A DNA stretch of 39,695 nt from contig NZ_JAEEGC010000108.1 in NCBI RefSeq assembly GCF_019207025.1, positions 1-39,695 of the forward strand. The letters run 5' to 3'. A program made the translations under genes and the position numbers. The notes beneath the pieces are model-generated. The model was not told where the DNA came from. It saw only the letters and a list, made by a program, of their open reading frames with translations, and made no database searches. This document shows, one piece after another, positions 1 through 8,169 of this stretch. Numbering within the stretch: position 1 is the stretch's first letter; each line of letters starts with the position of its first letter. This DNA comes from Clostridium thailandense (GTDB taxonomy: Bacteria; Bacillota; Clostridia; Clostridiales; Clostridiaceae).

Positions 1-16
1 AAAGGGGACTGTTGCA

Positions 17-118
17 ATATAGACATCCACGGCCGACACTTAACTTATGCGACCGGATATATTTACATTCTTCCAACACGATAAATACTTTTGACAAGTC
101 TAAAGCCCATATTTTTAA
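17..118. repeat. Partial copy (one arm) of a long palindromic repeat
   Basis: This stretch resembles the left arm of the complete palindromic element at 6405-6662: it shares the CCACGGCCGA-type end, AACTTATGC, CCGG, ATAAATACTTTTGA and AAGTCTAAAGCCCA in the same order and spacing. The similarity fades near 118, just before the stop codon of the neighbouring Ser-rich gene, and no second arm follows, so this is a half element. The first 16 bases contain GGACTGTTGCA, which resembles half of the GGCTGTTG hairpin seen at 17319 and 34489. No coding capacity. Confidence 0.75.
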
Positions 119-124
119 GTAAGT

Positions 125-958
125 TTAGTGAGGTCGGCTTAGCTTGATTATTTTACGGAGAAAGAAAACTGTAATTAAACTACCGAAGATAATAGTTCCA
201 GCATGTGATTTTTTAATTGGGCTAGATGCCAAATATCCAACATTACCTTGCCATGAAGATGAATTTTCAGATGGAGATGCTGTATAGTAATTACAAACAT
301 AATTTCCATCATCAGTGCAGTCAACGTAGATGTCATTGCCATCCATAGATATAATTACAGGCATACCCTTTGTAGGGATAGAATTACTGCTTTTAAGAAT
401 TCCGCCTTTAAACATTCCGCTTGTAATTAAAGAATCTTTTCTTGCTGTACTTTCTATACTAGGTGTAGATGTAATCTTTACAGTTTTAATAGGTGTGCCT
501 TTTATGTTAGAGCTATTTGAAGTCGTATTATTTGATTTTGAATTGCTAAAACTTCCGCTTTTATAACTATTAGTGGAAGTTGAGGCATTTTTCATTGATG
601 ATGAATTAGCGTTACTAAAATTTCCACTCTTAATATTGTTTCCAGCAGCTTTAGAGGATGTTGTTGGTGAGATATTTGAAGATTTAGTTGTAGAATTGGA
701 AGTACTTGAGGAAGCTGGAGTATTTGAAGGTTTAGCAGCAGGACTAAAACTACCAGAAGAAATTGAAGTACTCGAAGCTTTAGACGAAGAGGTAGAAGCA
801 CTTGAAGGTTTAGTTGAAGAATTGGAAGCACTTGAAGCTTTAGATGAAGAGGAGGAAGTACTCGAAGCTTTAGATGAACCTCCTTTTGGATAGACTGTAA
901 AGTTAATATTAAATAGGAAAAAAAGAATTATAGAAAAACATAATAAATACTTTTTCAT
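125..958 (-). CDS. Secreted or membrane-anchored Ser/Thr-rich low-complexity protein
   Basis: 277 residues, function not recognised. An N-terminal signal peptide or anchor (KKYLLCFSIILFFLFNINF) is followed by about 80 residues of degenerate SSKASS(A/T)S-type repeats, then an Asn/Ser-rich linker with several SGxF motifs (SGSF, SGNF, SGSF, SGMF). A more ordered segment with two Cys (VDCTDDGNYVCNYY) precedes a hydrophobic C-terminal helix near residues 253-270 with basic residues after it. The start is supported by AAGGGGGAG upstream of ATG. It lies 79 bp downstream of the TPM gene on the same strand, so the two are probably co-transcribed and both act at the membrane or cell surface. The Ser repeats could be a flexible wall-spanning stalk (inference). 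Confidence 0.75.
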   Translation of the reverse strand: MKKYLLCFSIILFFLFNINFTVYPKGGSSKASSTSSSSSKASSASNSSTKPSSASTSSSKASSTSISSGSFSPAAKPSNTPASSSTSNSTTKSSNISPTTSSKAAGNNIKSGNFSNANSSSMKNASTSTNSYKSGSFSNSKSNNTTSNSSNIKGTPIKTVKITSTPSIESTARKDSLITSGMFKGGILKSSNSIPTKGMPVIISMDGNDIYVDCTDDGNYVCNYYTASPSENSSSWQGNVGYLASSPIKKSHAGTIIFGSLITVFFLRKIIKLSRPH

Positions 959-1037
959 GTTAAACTCCCCCTTAAGCTAAATTATAAAAATTTTATATTG
1001 TTATTCAAGAAATTTATAATGATGTTTTGAAGATTGA

Positions 1038-1634
1038 TTACTTTACTGAAGCTTTCATTGATAAAAATATTAAATAAGCTTTCTTAATTAAAAATACTAT
1101 TATAGTAGCAACTGCGGCAAGCCATATAAAGTTATATGGGTCGAAAGGTGAAATTTTATTAGTATTTGAATTTATAGTAGAAGAAATATTATTTGCTACA
1201 TATAGCATTCCATCCTCATATTTATTAGTATTAAAATATGAGGATAAGTCTTTTATTGTATTATTGGTTATGTAAGGTTTCAGGTCATTACTAGTTACGA
1301 GTCTGTATTGTTTTTCTTTAAGAGATGTTAAGAGTATTACATAGTTTCCTTTAATATCCCAGCTAGATACCAATTCTTGACAATATTTATCTATATCTGT
1401 TCCATATAATTCGTTTATTGTTATTATGTATACTGGTACATCTGTCTTAACTTTAAGGCTTTTCAAATTAGAGTTTAATTTTTCTAAAATGTCCTTAGAG
1501 AGTATATTAGCATTATCAACTACATAAGTATCAAGTTTTGGACTACTTATGGTTGCTTTTGAATAAACTGAAACTTTAAAAAATACAATAACAAACATAA
1601 AGAAAAAAAATATGAGTATACTTTTTTTTAGCAT
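1038..1634 (-). CDS. TPM-domain (TLP18.3/Psb32/MOLO-1) membrane protein
   Basis: 198 residues. A signal peptide or N-terminal membrane segment (about 1-24) is followed by an extracytoplasmic TPM domain (about 35-145), recognised from its start YVVDNANILSKDILEKLN, the central VPVYIITINEL strand and the later LLTSLKEKQYRLVTS. A C-terminal transmembrane helix (about 168-186) with a basic tail completes it. TPM domains occur in proteins linked to membrane-protein quality control; some members have phosphatase activity, but the substrate here is unknown. The start is supported by the AAGGGGG ribosome site. It is the first gene of a two-gene minus-strand unit with the Ser-rich gene and is divergent from the MscS gene. 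Confidence 0.8.
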   Translation of the reverse strand: MLKKSILIFFFFMFVIVFFKVSVYSKATISSPKLDTYVVDNANILSKDILEKLNSNLKSLKVKTDVPVYIITINELYGTDIDKYCQELVSSWDIKGNYVILLTSLKEKQYRLVTSNDLKPYITNNTIKDLSSYFNTNKYEDGMLYVANNISSTINSNTNKISPFDPYNFIWLAAVATIIVFLIKKAYLIFLSMKASVK

Positions 1635-1658
1635 GAAGAAATCCCCCTTATTATATTT

Positions 1659-1687
1659 ATTATACCATAAATCACAATATGTGGAAT
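1659..1687 (-). promoter_or_regulatory. Extended -10 promoter for the TPM/Ser-rich unit
   Basis: On the minus strand TGGTATAAT is an extended -10 (TGnTATAAT) with a weak -35 (TTCCAC or ATTCCA) 16-17 bp upstream. It lies about 25 bp before the start codon. This is a consensus match only. Confidence 0.5.
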
Positions 1688-1846
1688 ATACTAGTTAAAC
1701 TGAAAACATATCATGAATATTAGTGAGGTTTGACTTAAATTCGACAATCTTGTACTATATTGATAAGTATTCAATAAAATAGCATCGATATATCAAATTT
1801 ATAATATAAAATATATATTTTGATATGATTAGAAAGGTGGTAAAGT

Positions 1847-3082
1847 ATGGGATTTGTAGAAAAAATACTGCTTGACAAAGGAATTAGCAAAGTAATTGCT
1901 GGATATTTATCTTTTAGTATTGAATTAGTTTTATTAATTATAATATGTCTATTAGCAAACTTTATTACAAAAAGAGTTGTTTTAAATATTATATCCAAGA
2001 CAGTATATAAAAACAATATTAAGTGGGATGATTTCTTAGTTGAACGAAAGGTATTTCACAGAATTTCTAATATTGTGCCTTTTGCAATAATTTATATGTC
2101 GGCACCTATATTCGGATCCTTTAAAGAAGCGATTCAAAGAATTGTTCAAGCTATCATATTAGTAATTTCTATTTTGGTAGTTAGTGCAATATTAAATGCT
2201 ATTGATGATGTTTATAAAACCTATCCTATTTCAAAAATTCGGCCTATTACAGGAACACTGCAAATAGTAAAGATTTTATCATGGATTTTAATAGGAATTG
2301 CTTTAGCAGCAACTTTATCTGGCACCAATCCAATAGCTATATTAAGCGGAATTGGAGTTTTATCTGCTTTGATTACTATTATGTTCAAAGATCCTATTTT
2401 AGGTTTTGTTGCTGGAATACAATTGACTACTAATAATATGATTCAAATAGGAGATTGGGTTGAGATGACAAAATATGGAGCTAATGGTCATGTTGTTGAA
2501 ATACACTTAAGTACTATAAAAATTCGAAATTTTGATCAAACTATTATATCAGTTCCAGCTTATGCCTTTTTGTCCGATTCCTTTAAAAACTGGAGAGGAA
2601 TATCAGAAGCAGGTGGACGCAGAATCATGCGTTCCATTCTAATTGATATCAGCAGTATAAGATTTTGTTCGGAAGAAATGATAGAAAACTTTAAAAAGAT
2701 TAATTATTTAAAAGATTATATTATCGCCAAAGAGGAAGAGTTTAAGAAATATAACAATAAGGACAAGCATAATATGAATTCTTTAATGAACGGAAAGCAT
2801 CTTACTAATATTGCTTGTTTTCGGGCTTACATAGAAGAGTATTTAAAAAGTGACCCTAGAATTAGTAAAGAACATACAATTATGGCAAGGCAATTAGCTC
2901 CAAATGAAAATGGATTGCCTATAGAGATTTATGCTTTTGCAACTGATATAGATTTAAAAAAATACGAAGAGATTCAATTTGATATTTTTGATCACTTATT
3001 TGCAGTGGTAAATGAGTTCCAATTGAGGATATTTCAAAATCCATCGGGATATGATATTAAGCAAATCGGTAAAATTCTTTAG
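1847..3082 (+). CDS. MscS-family mechanosensitive channel, YbdG-like
   Basis: 411 residues. Membrane helices occur near 17-42, 75-92, 97-120 and 135-160, followed by the pore-lining MscS helix and beta domain (LSGIGVLSALITIMFKDPIL, then IGDWVEM and a GHVVEIHLSTIKIRNFD strand set). The domain order, and the long C-terminal cytoplasmic part with the NWRGISEAGGRRI motif and a lysine-rich insert, match the YbdG/miniconductance branch rather than classical small MscS. Such channels release solutes during hypo-osmotic shock. The start follows GAAAGGTGG. It is transcribed alone or with the ABC-F gene 78 bp downstream. Confidence 0.88.
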   Translation: MGFVEKILLDKGISKVIAGYLSFSIELVLLIIICLLANFITKRVVLNIISKTVYKNNIKWDDFLVERKVFHRISNIVPFAIIYMSAPIFGSFKEAIQRIVQAIILVISILVVSAILNAIDDVYKTYPISKIRPITGTLQIVKILSWILIGIALAATLSGTNPIAILSGIGVLSALITIMFKDPILGFVAGIQLTTNNMIQIGDWVEMTKYGANGHVVEIHLSTIKIRNFDQTIISVPAYAFLSDSFKNWRGISEAGGRRIMRSILIDISSIRFCSEEMIENFKKINYLKDYIIAKEEEFKKYNNKDKHNMNSLMNGKHLTNIACFRAYIEEYLKSDPRISKEHTIMARQLAPNENGLPIEIYAFATDIDLKKYEEIQFDIFDHLFAVVNEFQLRIFQNPSGYDIKQIGKIL

Positions 3083-3160
3083 TTATACATTATTTGATGT
3101 ATTTTATAAATAGTATATAATTGAAAAGGGAAATAAGGAGATTTAGAAGGAGTAAATTAG

Positions 3161-5053
3161 ATGCTGATTAAAGTTACAAATGGATGTGTTGCGTTTGGCG
3201 CAAATATAATATTATCTAACATTGATTTTCAAATAAATGAAGGGGAAAAAATTGCTTTAGTGGGACGAAACGGATGCGGAAAGACAACTCTTCTTAAGTT
3301 GATTTCTGGTGAATACGAGCTTTCAAAGCTTGATAACGGTGAAACATCTTCTATTATTACAGCAAGAAATATAACCATCGGTTATCTTAGGCAGATTACC
3401 TTTGAGGATGAAACTATTACTCTTGAAGATGAGGTAAAAAAAGCCTACAAGGAAATATTTGATATAGAGATCAGAATGGAAAAGCTTCTTAGTGAGATGG
3501 AGAGTGGGTCAAATAATTCTGCAGTCAAGAAATATTCAGAATTACAGGAAAGATATAATCTGCTTGGGGGATACACTTATAAGAAGGAATATGAGGTCGC
3601 TATCAAGCAGTTTGGATTTGTTGATGAAGATAAGGTAAAGGCTCTTTCAGAGTTTTCTGGAGGACAGCGCACTAAAATCGCTTTTATAAAGCTTTTGCTC
3701 AGCAAGCCGGATTTATTGGTATTAGATGAACCTACTAACCATCTTGATATTAATGCTATTGAATGGCTTGAAGAATATTTAAAGGAATATAAAAAAACTG
3801 TTCTTATAGTTGCCCATGACAGGGAATTTTTAGATAAAATTGTGAGTTCAGTTTATGAGATTGAACGAGGAAAAATTACGAAGTATACTGGAAATTACTC
3901 TGTATTTGCTGAAAAAAAGCGTCTTGAATGGGAAATACAGCAAAAGAAACATATTGAACAGCAAAAGGAAATTGCTCATTTAAGCGGACTTGTTGAACGC
4001 TTTCGTTATAAAGCTACAAAAGCGGCTATGGCGCAATCTAAGATAAAGCAGCTTGATCGTATGGATATTGTGGAAGCTCCTGATGCAGCAGATACAAAGA
4101 GCTTTTATGCAGATTTTGAACCTGAATATCAAAGTGTTCAATTGGTATTGAGAGCAAAGGATTTAAAAATAGGCTATAGTAAGACACTTTCAACAGTGTC
4201 GCTTGATATAATGCGTGGTGAAAAAATTGGTATTATTGGTGGCAACGGATTAGGTAAATCTACATTTTTAAAAACTGTTGTTGGTGCTATTCCCCAACTT
4301 GGTGGTACACATTTGCTTGGGGATAAGGTTAAAATCGGATATTTTGATCAGCATATGGCACAATATAAAAGTGACAAAACTGTACTGGAGGAATATTGGG
4401 ACGAGTTTCCTGATCTAACACAAACTGAAGTTCGCAGCGCTCTTGGAGCCTTTCTTTTTACACAGGAGGATGCATTTAAACCAGTTGATGCTCTTTCTGG
4501 TGGAGAAAAGGTACGTTTAGAATTGTGCAAAATATTAAAGCGCAGACCAAACTTTCTGATTCTTGATGAACCTACAAATCATATGGATATAATAAGCAAG
4601 GAAACATTAGAGAAAATGCTTAAGGATTATACCGGTACGCTGCTTTTCGTTTCACATGACAGATATTTTATAAAACAGATTGCTTCATCAGTCTTGGTAT
4701 TTGATAATGGTAATGTCAGCTATTATCCTTTTGGATATGAGCATTATTTGGAACAGATAGCAAAGAAAGCTGATGTTGAAGAAATAGTTGTAGTTAAGGA
4801 GAAGAGTCAAAAGAAAAAATTTACAACACCAGGTAAGGAAAAAGCTAAAATAGAGGCACGGATAAAAAAACTGGAAGTATTACTTGAGGAATGTGATGAA
4901 AAAATTGCAAAACTTCAAAAAGAACTTCAATCAGAAGCGGTTATGTCTGATTATGTAAAGCTAACTGAACTTCAAGAGCAACTTGTAGCACAGGAAGAAA
5001 TCAACATGAGCTATTTAGAAGAATGGGGCGAATTGCAGGATAGATTATCTTAG
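3161..5053 (+). CDS. ABC-F family ATPase (YdiF/EttA-like translation factor)
   Basis: 630 residues with two ATP-binding cassettes and no membrane segments. Cassette 1 has Walker A GRNGCGKTT (about 35-43), signature LSEFSGGQ and Walker B LLVLDEPTNHLD. Cassette 2 has GGNGLGKST, signature ALSGGEKVRLELC and LILDEPTNHMD. The inter-cassette linker is helical and charged, and the last 80 residues form a lysine/glutamate-rich coiled coil as in B. subtilis YdiF. ABC-F proteins bind the ribosomal E site; some only assist translation and others protect against antibiotics. The sequence alone does not show which applies. RBS AGAAGGAG precedes the ATG. The kinase gene follows after 43 bp. Confidence 0.88.
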   Translation: MLIKVTNGCVAFGANIILSNIDFQINEGEKIALVGRNGCGKTTLLKLISGEYELSKLDNGETSSIITARNITIGYLRQITFEDETITLEDEVKKAYKEIFDIEIRMEKLLSEMESGSNNSAVKKYSELQERYNLLGGYTYKKEYEVAIKQFGFVDEDKVKALSEFSGGQRTKIAFIKLLLSKPDLLVLDEPTNHLDINAIEWLEEYLKEYKKTVLIVAHDREFLDKIVSSVYEIERGKITKYTGNYSVFAEKKRLEWEIQQKKHIEQQKEIAHLSGLVERFRYKATKAAMAQSKIKQLDRMDIVEAPDAADTKSFYADFEPEYQSVQLVLRAKDLKIGYSKTLSTVSLDIMRGEKIGIIGGNGLGKSTFLKTVVGAIPQLGGTHLLGDKVKIGYFDQHMAQYKSDKTVLEEYWDEFPDLTQTEVRSALGAFLFTQEDAFKPVDALSGGEKVRLELCKILKRRPNFLILDEPTNHMDIISKETLEKMLKDYTGTLLFVSHDRYFIKQIASSVLVFDNGNVSYYPFGYEHYLEQIAKKADVEEIVVVKEKSQKKKFTTPGKEKAKIEARIKKLEVLLEECDEKIAKLQKELQSEAVMSDYVKLTELQEQLVAQEEINMSYLEEWGELQDRLS

Positions 5054-5096
5054 CAAAAGAAGTGTAAAGTTTAATAAAAGTCAAAGGAATGATACT

Positions 5097-6401
5097 ATGA
5101 ATTATATATTAAGCACTAGTCTAATAACATTGATAAATACTGTAGATTTTCATTTGCTGCTTACTAGAAAAAGGAGTATTAAATACTGTACAATTATATT
5201 TGTAATTAATTACTTTATTGTATTATTCGGAACTTATCTTTGTGATATTTTTTTAAAAGGAACAATCTTTTATAAATATATAGTATTTATTTTAGTATGC
5301 ACTACTTTCATTATTTACGTTCTTTTGATTTTTGAAGAATCCATTTCAAAAAAAATATTTACTATGTTCACTGTATGGCTTTTTTCTATTATTATATTAC
5401 TTATAAGTAGTTACATAATAGGTTTGTTTTCTATTAAAGACCTTAGTATGTATAAATACTTAGCAACGTTATTAAGAACCTTTATTGAATTTCTTGTAAT
5501 TCCTATAGTATATTTACAAATTAGAAGCAACTATAAAAAATTGCTAAAACTTGTAACTAATAAAGTGATTAATATAATATCTTTTTACAGTATTATGATA
5601 TTTTTATTTTTAGTTAATTATTATGACTTTAATGCTAATAAGCCTATTAATGCTTATGGACTTTTTAATAGTTTGATGTTTATAATTATAATTACTTTAT
5701 CATATATAATAATTTTTACTGCTATTTGGTCTGTAAATAGAAATGTAGAATTAGAATATAAATTAAAAATTATAGACACTCAAATAGAATTACAGAAACA
5801 AAATTACAAAACCTTAAATAAGTCCATTGAGAATTATTATGCTTTTAAACATGACATACGACATCATCTTTTGGCTATAAAGTCAATGATGGATGCTAAA
5901 AATTACATGGCAGCCTCAGAATATTTTGAAAAGTTTAGTGAAAGAGAGATATGTGAAAATACAGATATGCTATGCAGAAATTTTACTGTAGATTCAATAT
6001 TAAAATATTACATGAGTATTGCTAAAAATAGTAATATTGAATTTAAGGTGAATCTAAATATACCAGAGAATATCAATATAGATATTCTTGACTTATCAAT
6101 TGTTATAGGTAATTGTATTGAAAATGCTATTGAAGCATGCAATAAAGATATTAATAAAAGTGAGAAATATATTAATATAAAAGCTGGAATTAAGGGCTTT
6201 AACCTATTACTTAAAATTGACAATAGTTTTAATGGACAAGTTGTAGAAGAAGACAAAATGATCAAAACAAGTAAAAAATCACAAGAACATGGCATAGGAT
6301 TATGTAATGTGAGAAAAATAGCGGAAAAGTATAATGGCTTTTTTGATGTGAAATATACTTCTAGTGAATTTCAAGTAAGTATTATTATGAACTTTAGCTA
6401 G
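5097..6401 (+). CDS. AgrC-like sensor histidine kinase (GHKL ATPase)
   Basis: 434 residues. The N-terminal half is a polytopic membrane sensor with about six or seven hydrophobic helices (residues 5-215) and little extracytoplasmic sequence, typical of AgrC-type peptide receptors. A coiled linker leads to the phosphoacceptor segment KHDIRHHLLAIK, with His252 in the AgrC-like position. The GHKL ATP-binding domain shows an N box (IGNCIENAIEACN) and a G box (HGIGLCNVRKIAEKYNG). Family knowledge suggests it senses a peptide and phosphorylates a LytTR regulator. The partner is almost certainly the gene at 6682, although a 258-bp palindromic element now separates them. No agrB-like processing gene is nearby. 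Confidence 0.87.
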   Translation: MNYILSTSLITLINTVDFHLLLTRKRSIKYCTIIFVINYFIVLFGTYLCDIFLKGTIFYKYIVFILVCTTFIIYVLLIFEESISKKIFTMFTVWLFSIIILLISSYIIGLFSIKDLSMYKYLATLLRTFIEFLVIPIVYLQIRSNYKKLLKLVTNKVINIISFYSIMIFLFLVNYYDFNANKPINAYGLFNSLMFIIIITLSYIIIFTAIWSVNRNVELEYKLKIIDTQIELQKQNYKTLNKSIENYYAFKHDIRHHLLAIKSMMDAKNYMAASEYFEKFSEREICENTDMLCRNFTVDSILKYYMSIAKNSNIEFKVNLNIPENINIDILDLSIVIGNCIENAIEACNKDINKSEKYINIKAGIKGFNLLLKIDNSFNGQVVEEDKMIKTSKKSQEHGIGLCNVRKIAEKYNGFFDVKYTSSEFQVSIIMNFS

Positions 6402-6404
6402 ATT

Positions 6405-6662
6405 ATAGATAACCACGACCGATACTTAACTTATGCTCCGGGATATATTGGCATTCTTCCGATACAATAAATACTTTTGATAAGTCTAAAGCCCAGTATT
6501 TTGAAAGTTTAAGAACCATTGATAAACTCGTACCTCAAACATATCAACAGTTCTAAGATTTTCTAAAATACTGAACTAAGACTTATAACAAAAGTATTTA
6601 TAGTGCTGAAGCTTGGTAACATCTACCGGAGCATAAGTTTACTTTCGGCCGTGGATATCTAT
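6405..6662. repeat. Complete 258-bp palindromic (MITE-like) element
   Basis: Two imperfect inverted arms of about 120 bp flank a 17-base loop (6525-6541). The innermost arms are perfect (TTGATA at 6519-6524, TATCAA at 6542-6547). Further out, CAGTATTTT, AAGTCT, AAATACTTTTG, AACTTATGCTCCGG and CACGGCCGA or CACGACCGA are shared by both arms, and the ends are ATAGATA/TATCTAT. There is no transposase and no sizeable open frame. Partial relatives lie at both ends of the window. It begins 3 bp after the kinase stop codon and ends a few bases before the Shine-Dalgarno of the regulator gene. In a kinase-regulator transcript it would fold into one very long hairpin. Confidence 0.88.
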
Positions 6663-6681
6663 AAAAGGAGTGGTGATAAAT

Positions 6682-7401
6682 ATGATAAATATTGCAATTT
6701 GTGATGATGATATAGACGAAGTTAAAGCCATATTTTCTTTTGTATTAAAAAATATGGAAGAGTTAAATACAGCTTTTAAAATAAAAACTTTTAATGAAGG
6801 ACAAGATCTGATTGATCATATGAATTTTGATAAGGAGAACTTTGATATAGTATTTTTAGATATTTATATGAAAGCTTCACAGGGGATAGACATTGCAAGG
6901 AAAATTAGAGAGTTTGATAAACAATGTAAAATTATATTTATAACTGTTTCACATGAACATGCAATAGATAGCTATGAAGTCAGAGCTCTTTATTATATTT
7001 TGAAACCTATAGATGAAGAAAAGCTTAGTGCTGCTATTAAGATAGCTATAGAGGAATTAGATAAAGAAAATAAAAATATTGTTATTATAAACAAAAAAGG
7101 AAGCTATAAAATTTTTTATAAAGATATATTATATGCAGAAAGCAAAGCTAGGATTGTAAATATATATCTAAAATCTCAGGAGGTCATTACTTTTTATTCA
7201 AAGCTTGAGGATTTCTTTTATAAACTTCAAGATGAAAGATTTCTTAAATCTCATAAGAGCTTTATTGTAAATATGGATTATATTTTGAAGATAGAAGATA
7301 AAAGCATTTTTATAGATGACTATACAAAAATACCTATAAGTAGTGCTAATTTGGTAAAAATAAAGGAAATATACTTTAAATACCTATTAAAATATACATA
7401 A
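6682..7401 (+). CDS. LytTR-family response regulator (AgrA-like)
   Basis: 239 residues from the ATG at 6682, which sits 12 bases after AAGGAG; upstream in-frame GTG codons overlap the ribosome site and are less likely. The receiver domain (1-120) has the acidic cluster CDDD (8-10), phosphoacceptor Asp60 in FLDIYM, and the conserved Thr/Lys positions (FITVS, YYILKPI). The LytTR DNA-binding domain (about 140-237) includes the diagnostic FLKSHKSFIVNMDYI segment. Regulators of this class bind two direct repeats about 21 bp apart and activate promoters with poor -35 boxes; exactly such a site lies 50 bp downstream, before the peptide gene. It is the predicted partner of the kinase at 5097. Confidence 0.88.
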   Translation: MINIAICDDDIDEVKAIFSFVLKNMEELNTAFKIKTFNEGQDLIDHMNFDKENFDIVFLDIYMKASQGIDIARKIREFDKQCKIIFITVSHEHAIDSYEVRALYYILKPIDEEKLSAAIKIAIEELDKENKNIVIINKKGSYKIFYKDILYAESKARIVNIYLKSQEVITFYSKLEDFFYKLQDERFLKSHKSFIVNMDYILKIEDKSIFIDDYTKIPISSANLVKIKEIYFKYLLKYT

Positions 7402-7410
7402 AGACATAAA

Positions 7411-7445
7411 ACATACGTGAACAAGATTGTCATGTGTGTTTTTTT
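7411..7445 (+). terminator. Rho-independent terminator after the response regulator
   Basis: ACATACGTGA (7411-7420) pairs with TCATGTGTGT (7430-7439), a 10-bp stem including two G-U pairs, and is followed directly by seven T. It isolates the regulator gene from the peptide gene promoter. Confidence 0.7.
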
Positions 7446-7452
7446 ATGAATT

Positions 7453-7523
7453 TTTACATTTTAAGCTTTGTTTTTTACATTAACAACATATATACTGGGA
7501 TTTATGGTATTTTTATATATAAT
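7453..7523 (+). promoter_or_regulatory. Predicted LytTR direct-repeat activator site and promoter
   Basis: Two copies of TTTACATT-like sequence occur with ACATT starting at 7456 and 7477, exactly 21 bp apart, the two-turn spacing typical of AgrA/ComE-type LytTR targets. A good -10 (TATAAT, 7518-7523) follows; the matching -35 position (7495-7500, CTGGGA) is poor, as expected for an activated promoter. The site is 100-170 bp upstream of the peptide gene and immediately downstream of the LytTR regulator. Binding is inferred, not shown. Confidence 0.5.
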
Positions 7524-7622
7524 AATAAATATTATTGATATAGAGAGAACAAAAGATGACTGAATAAGAGAGAATTTTTTATAAAATTAATTTAGTATGT
7601 ATGAGAGAAGGAGTGAAGTTTT

Positions 7623-7739
7623 ATGATTAACAAAATTATTAGTAGTTTGTCTGTCGAAAAAGTGGTTTTGATTTACAAATTTTTTAAAGTGGGTTTTAAA
7701 TTTCATAATGGACAAGGAACTCCATTTATAGAAATTTAA
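7623..7739 (+). CDS. Small peptide, candidate signal or effector of the two-component system
   Basis: 38 residues, beginning MINKIISSLSVEKVV and ending QGTPFIEI. A strong ribosome site (AGAAGGAGTGA) is correctly spaced before the ATG. The N-terminal two thirds is hydrophobic and cationic and could form an amphipathic helix; the C-terminal part (HNGQGTPFIEI) is polar and then acidic. It has no Cys and no double-Gly leader, so it is neither a classical AgrD thiolactone precursor nor a ComC-type peptide. Its position just downstream of an AgrC/LytTR pair, behind a LytTR-like site, suggests a secreted pheromone or bacteriocin-like peptide regulated by that system. Function and processing are unknown. 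Confidence 0.55.
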   Translation: MINKIISSLSVEKVVLIYKFFKVGFKFHNGQGTPFIEI

Positions 7740-7900
7740 TATAAGGTTATTCTTATTTTTTCAATAGATAAAATCCCTACAGAATTAGTATGTTCAAGAT
7801 CAAAAATGAAGAGATTGATATTGTTGTAGTGGCTGCAGACAATCCTAGTAAAAAGATTCAGAACAAGAGCATAAGTTATTAATCTTAATATGTATAGACT

Positions 7901-7932
7901 AGTACTTTTAGCATATATAAGCTTTAAAGTAT
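7901..7932 (+). repeat. Degenerate copy of the downstream terminator hairpin
   Basis: AGTACTTT and a right arm AAAGTATT flank AGCATATATAAGCT. The 17-base core TTTAGCATATATAAGCT is identical to that of the hairpin at 7968, 67 bp away, but this copy has lost its T tract. It looks like a local duplication with decay. Confidence 0.6.
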
Positions 7933-7967
7933 TGGCCTTTATATTTATAAATTAATCAGCATCGTCT

Positions 7968-8004
7968 AGTGCCTTTAGCATATATAAGCTGAAGGCACTT
8001 TTAT
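7968..8004 (+). terminator. Rho-independent terminator after the peptide region
   Basis: AGTGCCTTTAGC pairs with GCTGAAGGCACT around the loop ATATATAA, followed by TTTTATT. This is a strong stem with U tract and would end the peptide transcript before the chemoreceptor unit. Confidence 0.75.
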
Positions 8005-8112
8005 TGTATATTTAAACATGAAAGCATTTTTTAATAAAAATCTGAAATCTATCTTTTGAAGCAGAAAAAATTAAAAAAAATCAATTATTAAGTAAAATTT
8101 CACATAAAAATG

Positions 8113-8139
8113 TAAATATAAAATATTTTTAGTCGATAA
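8113..8139 (+). promoter_or_regulatory. Sigma-D/sigma-28-like motility promoter
   Basis: TAAA (8113-8116), a 15-bp spacer and GTCGATAA (8132-8139) closely match the Firmicute sigma-D pattern (TAAA-N15-GCCGATAT/A). The predicted start near 8146 would place the whole c-di-GMP-II aptamer in the leader of the chemoreceptor mRNA. The pairing of a motility promoter with a chemoreceptor supports the call. Confidence 0.6.
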
Positions 8140-8169
8140 TTTAAATAGAATAGTAATATTTTGCTATTT

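Larger units (their letters stand above)
7740..8112. other. Intergenic stretch with a possible decayed open frame
   Basis: An ATG at 7790 opens a 30-codon frame to 7882 (MFKIKNEEIDIVVVAADNPS...), but it lacks a ribosome site and looks like a fragment. It is followed by the two related hairpins at 7901-8004, then AT-rich sequence leading to the sigma-D-like promoter. No recognised gene. Confidence 0.4.

Noticed and set aside
573..893. 106-residue acidic plus-strand frame rich in EALE/LDEE
   Set aside because: It is the reverse reading of the Ser-codon repeats of the minus-strand secreted protein, with no ribosome site; repeat codons keep the opposite frame open.
6640..6671. Outward promoter in the palindromic repeat end (TTTACT-N16-TATAAA)
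   Set aside because: The start point would fall at or after the Shine-Dalgarno of the regulator gene, and the third copy has the same geometry problem; not useful as a gene promoter.
7623..7739. Classical AgrD autoinducer
   Set aside because: There is no Cys or suitably placed Ser for a thiolactone or lactone and no agrB gene; kept only as an unclassified peptide.
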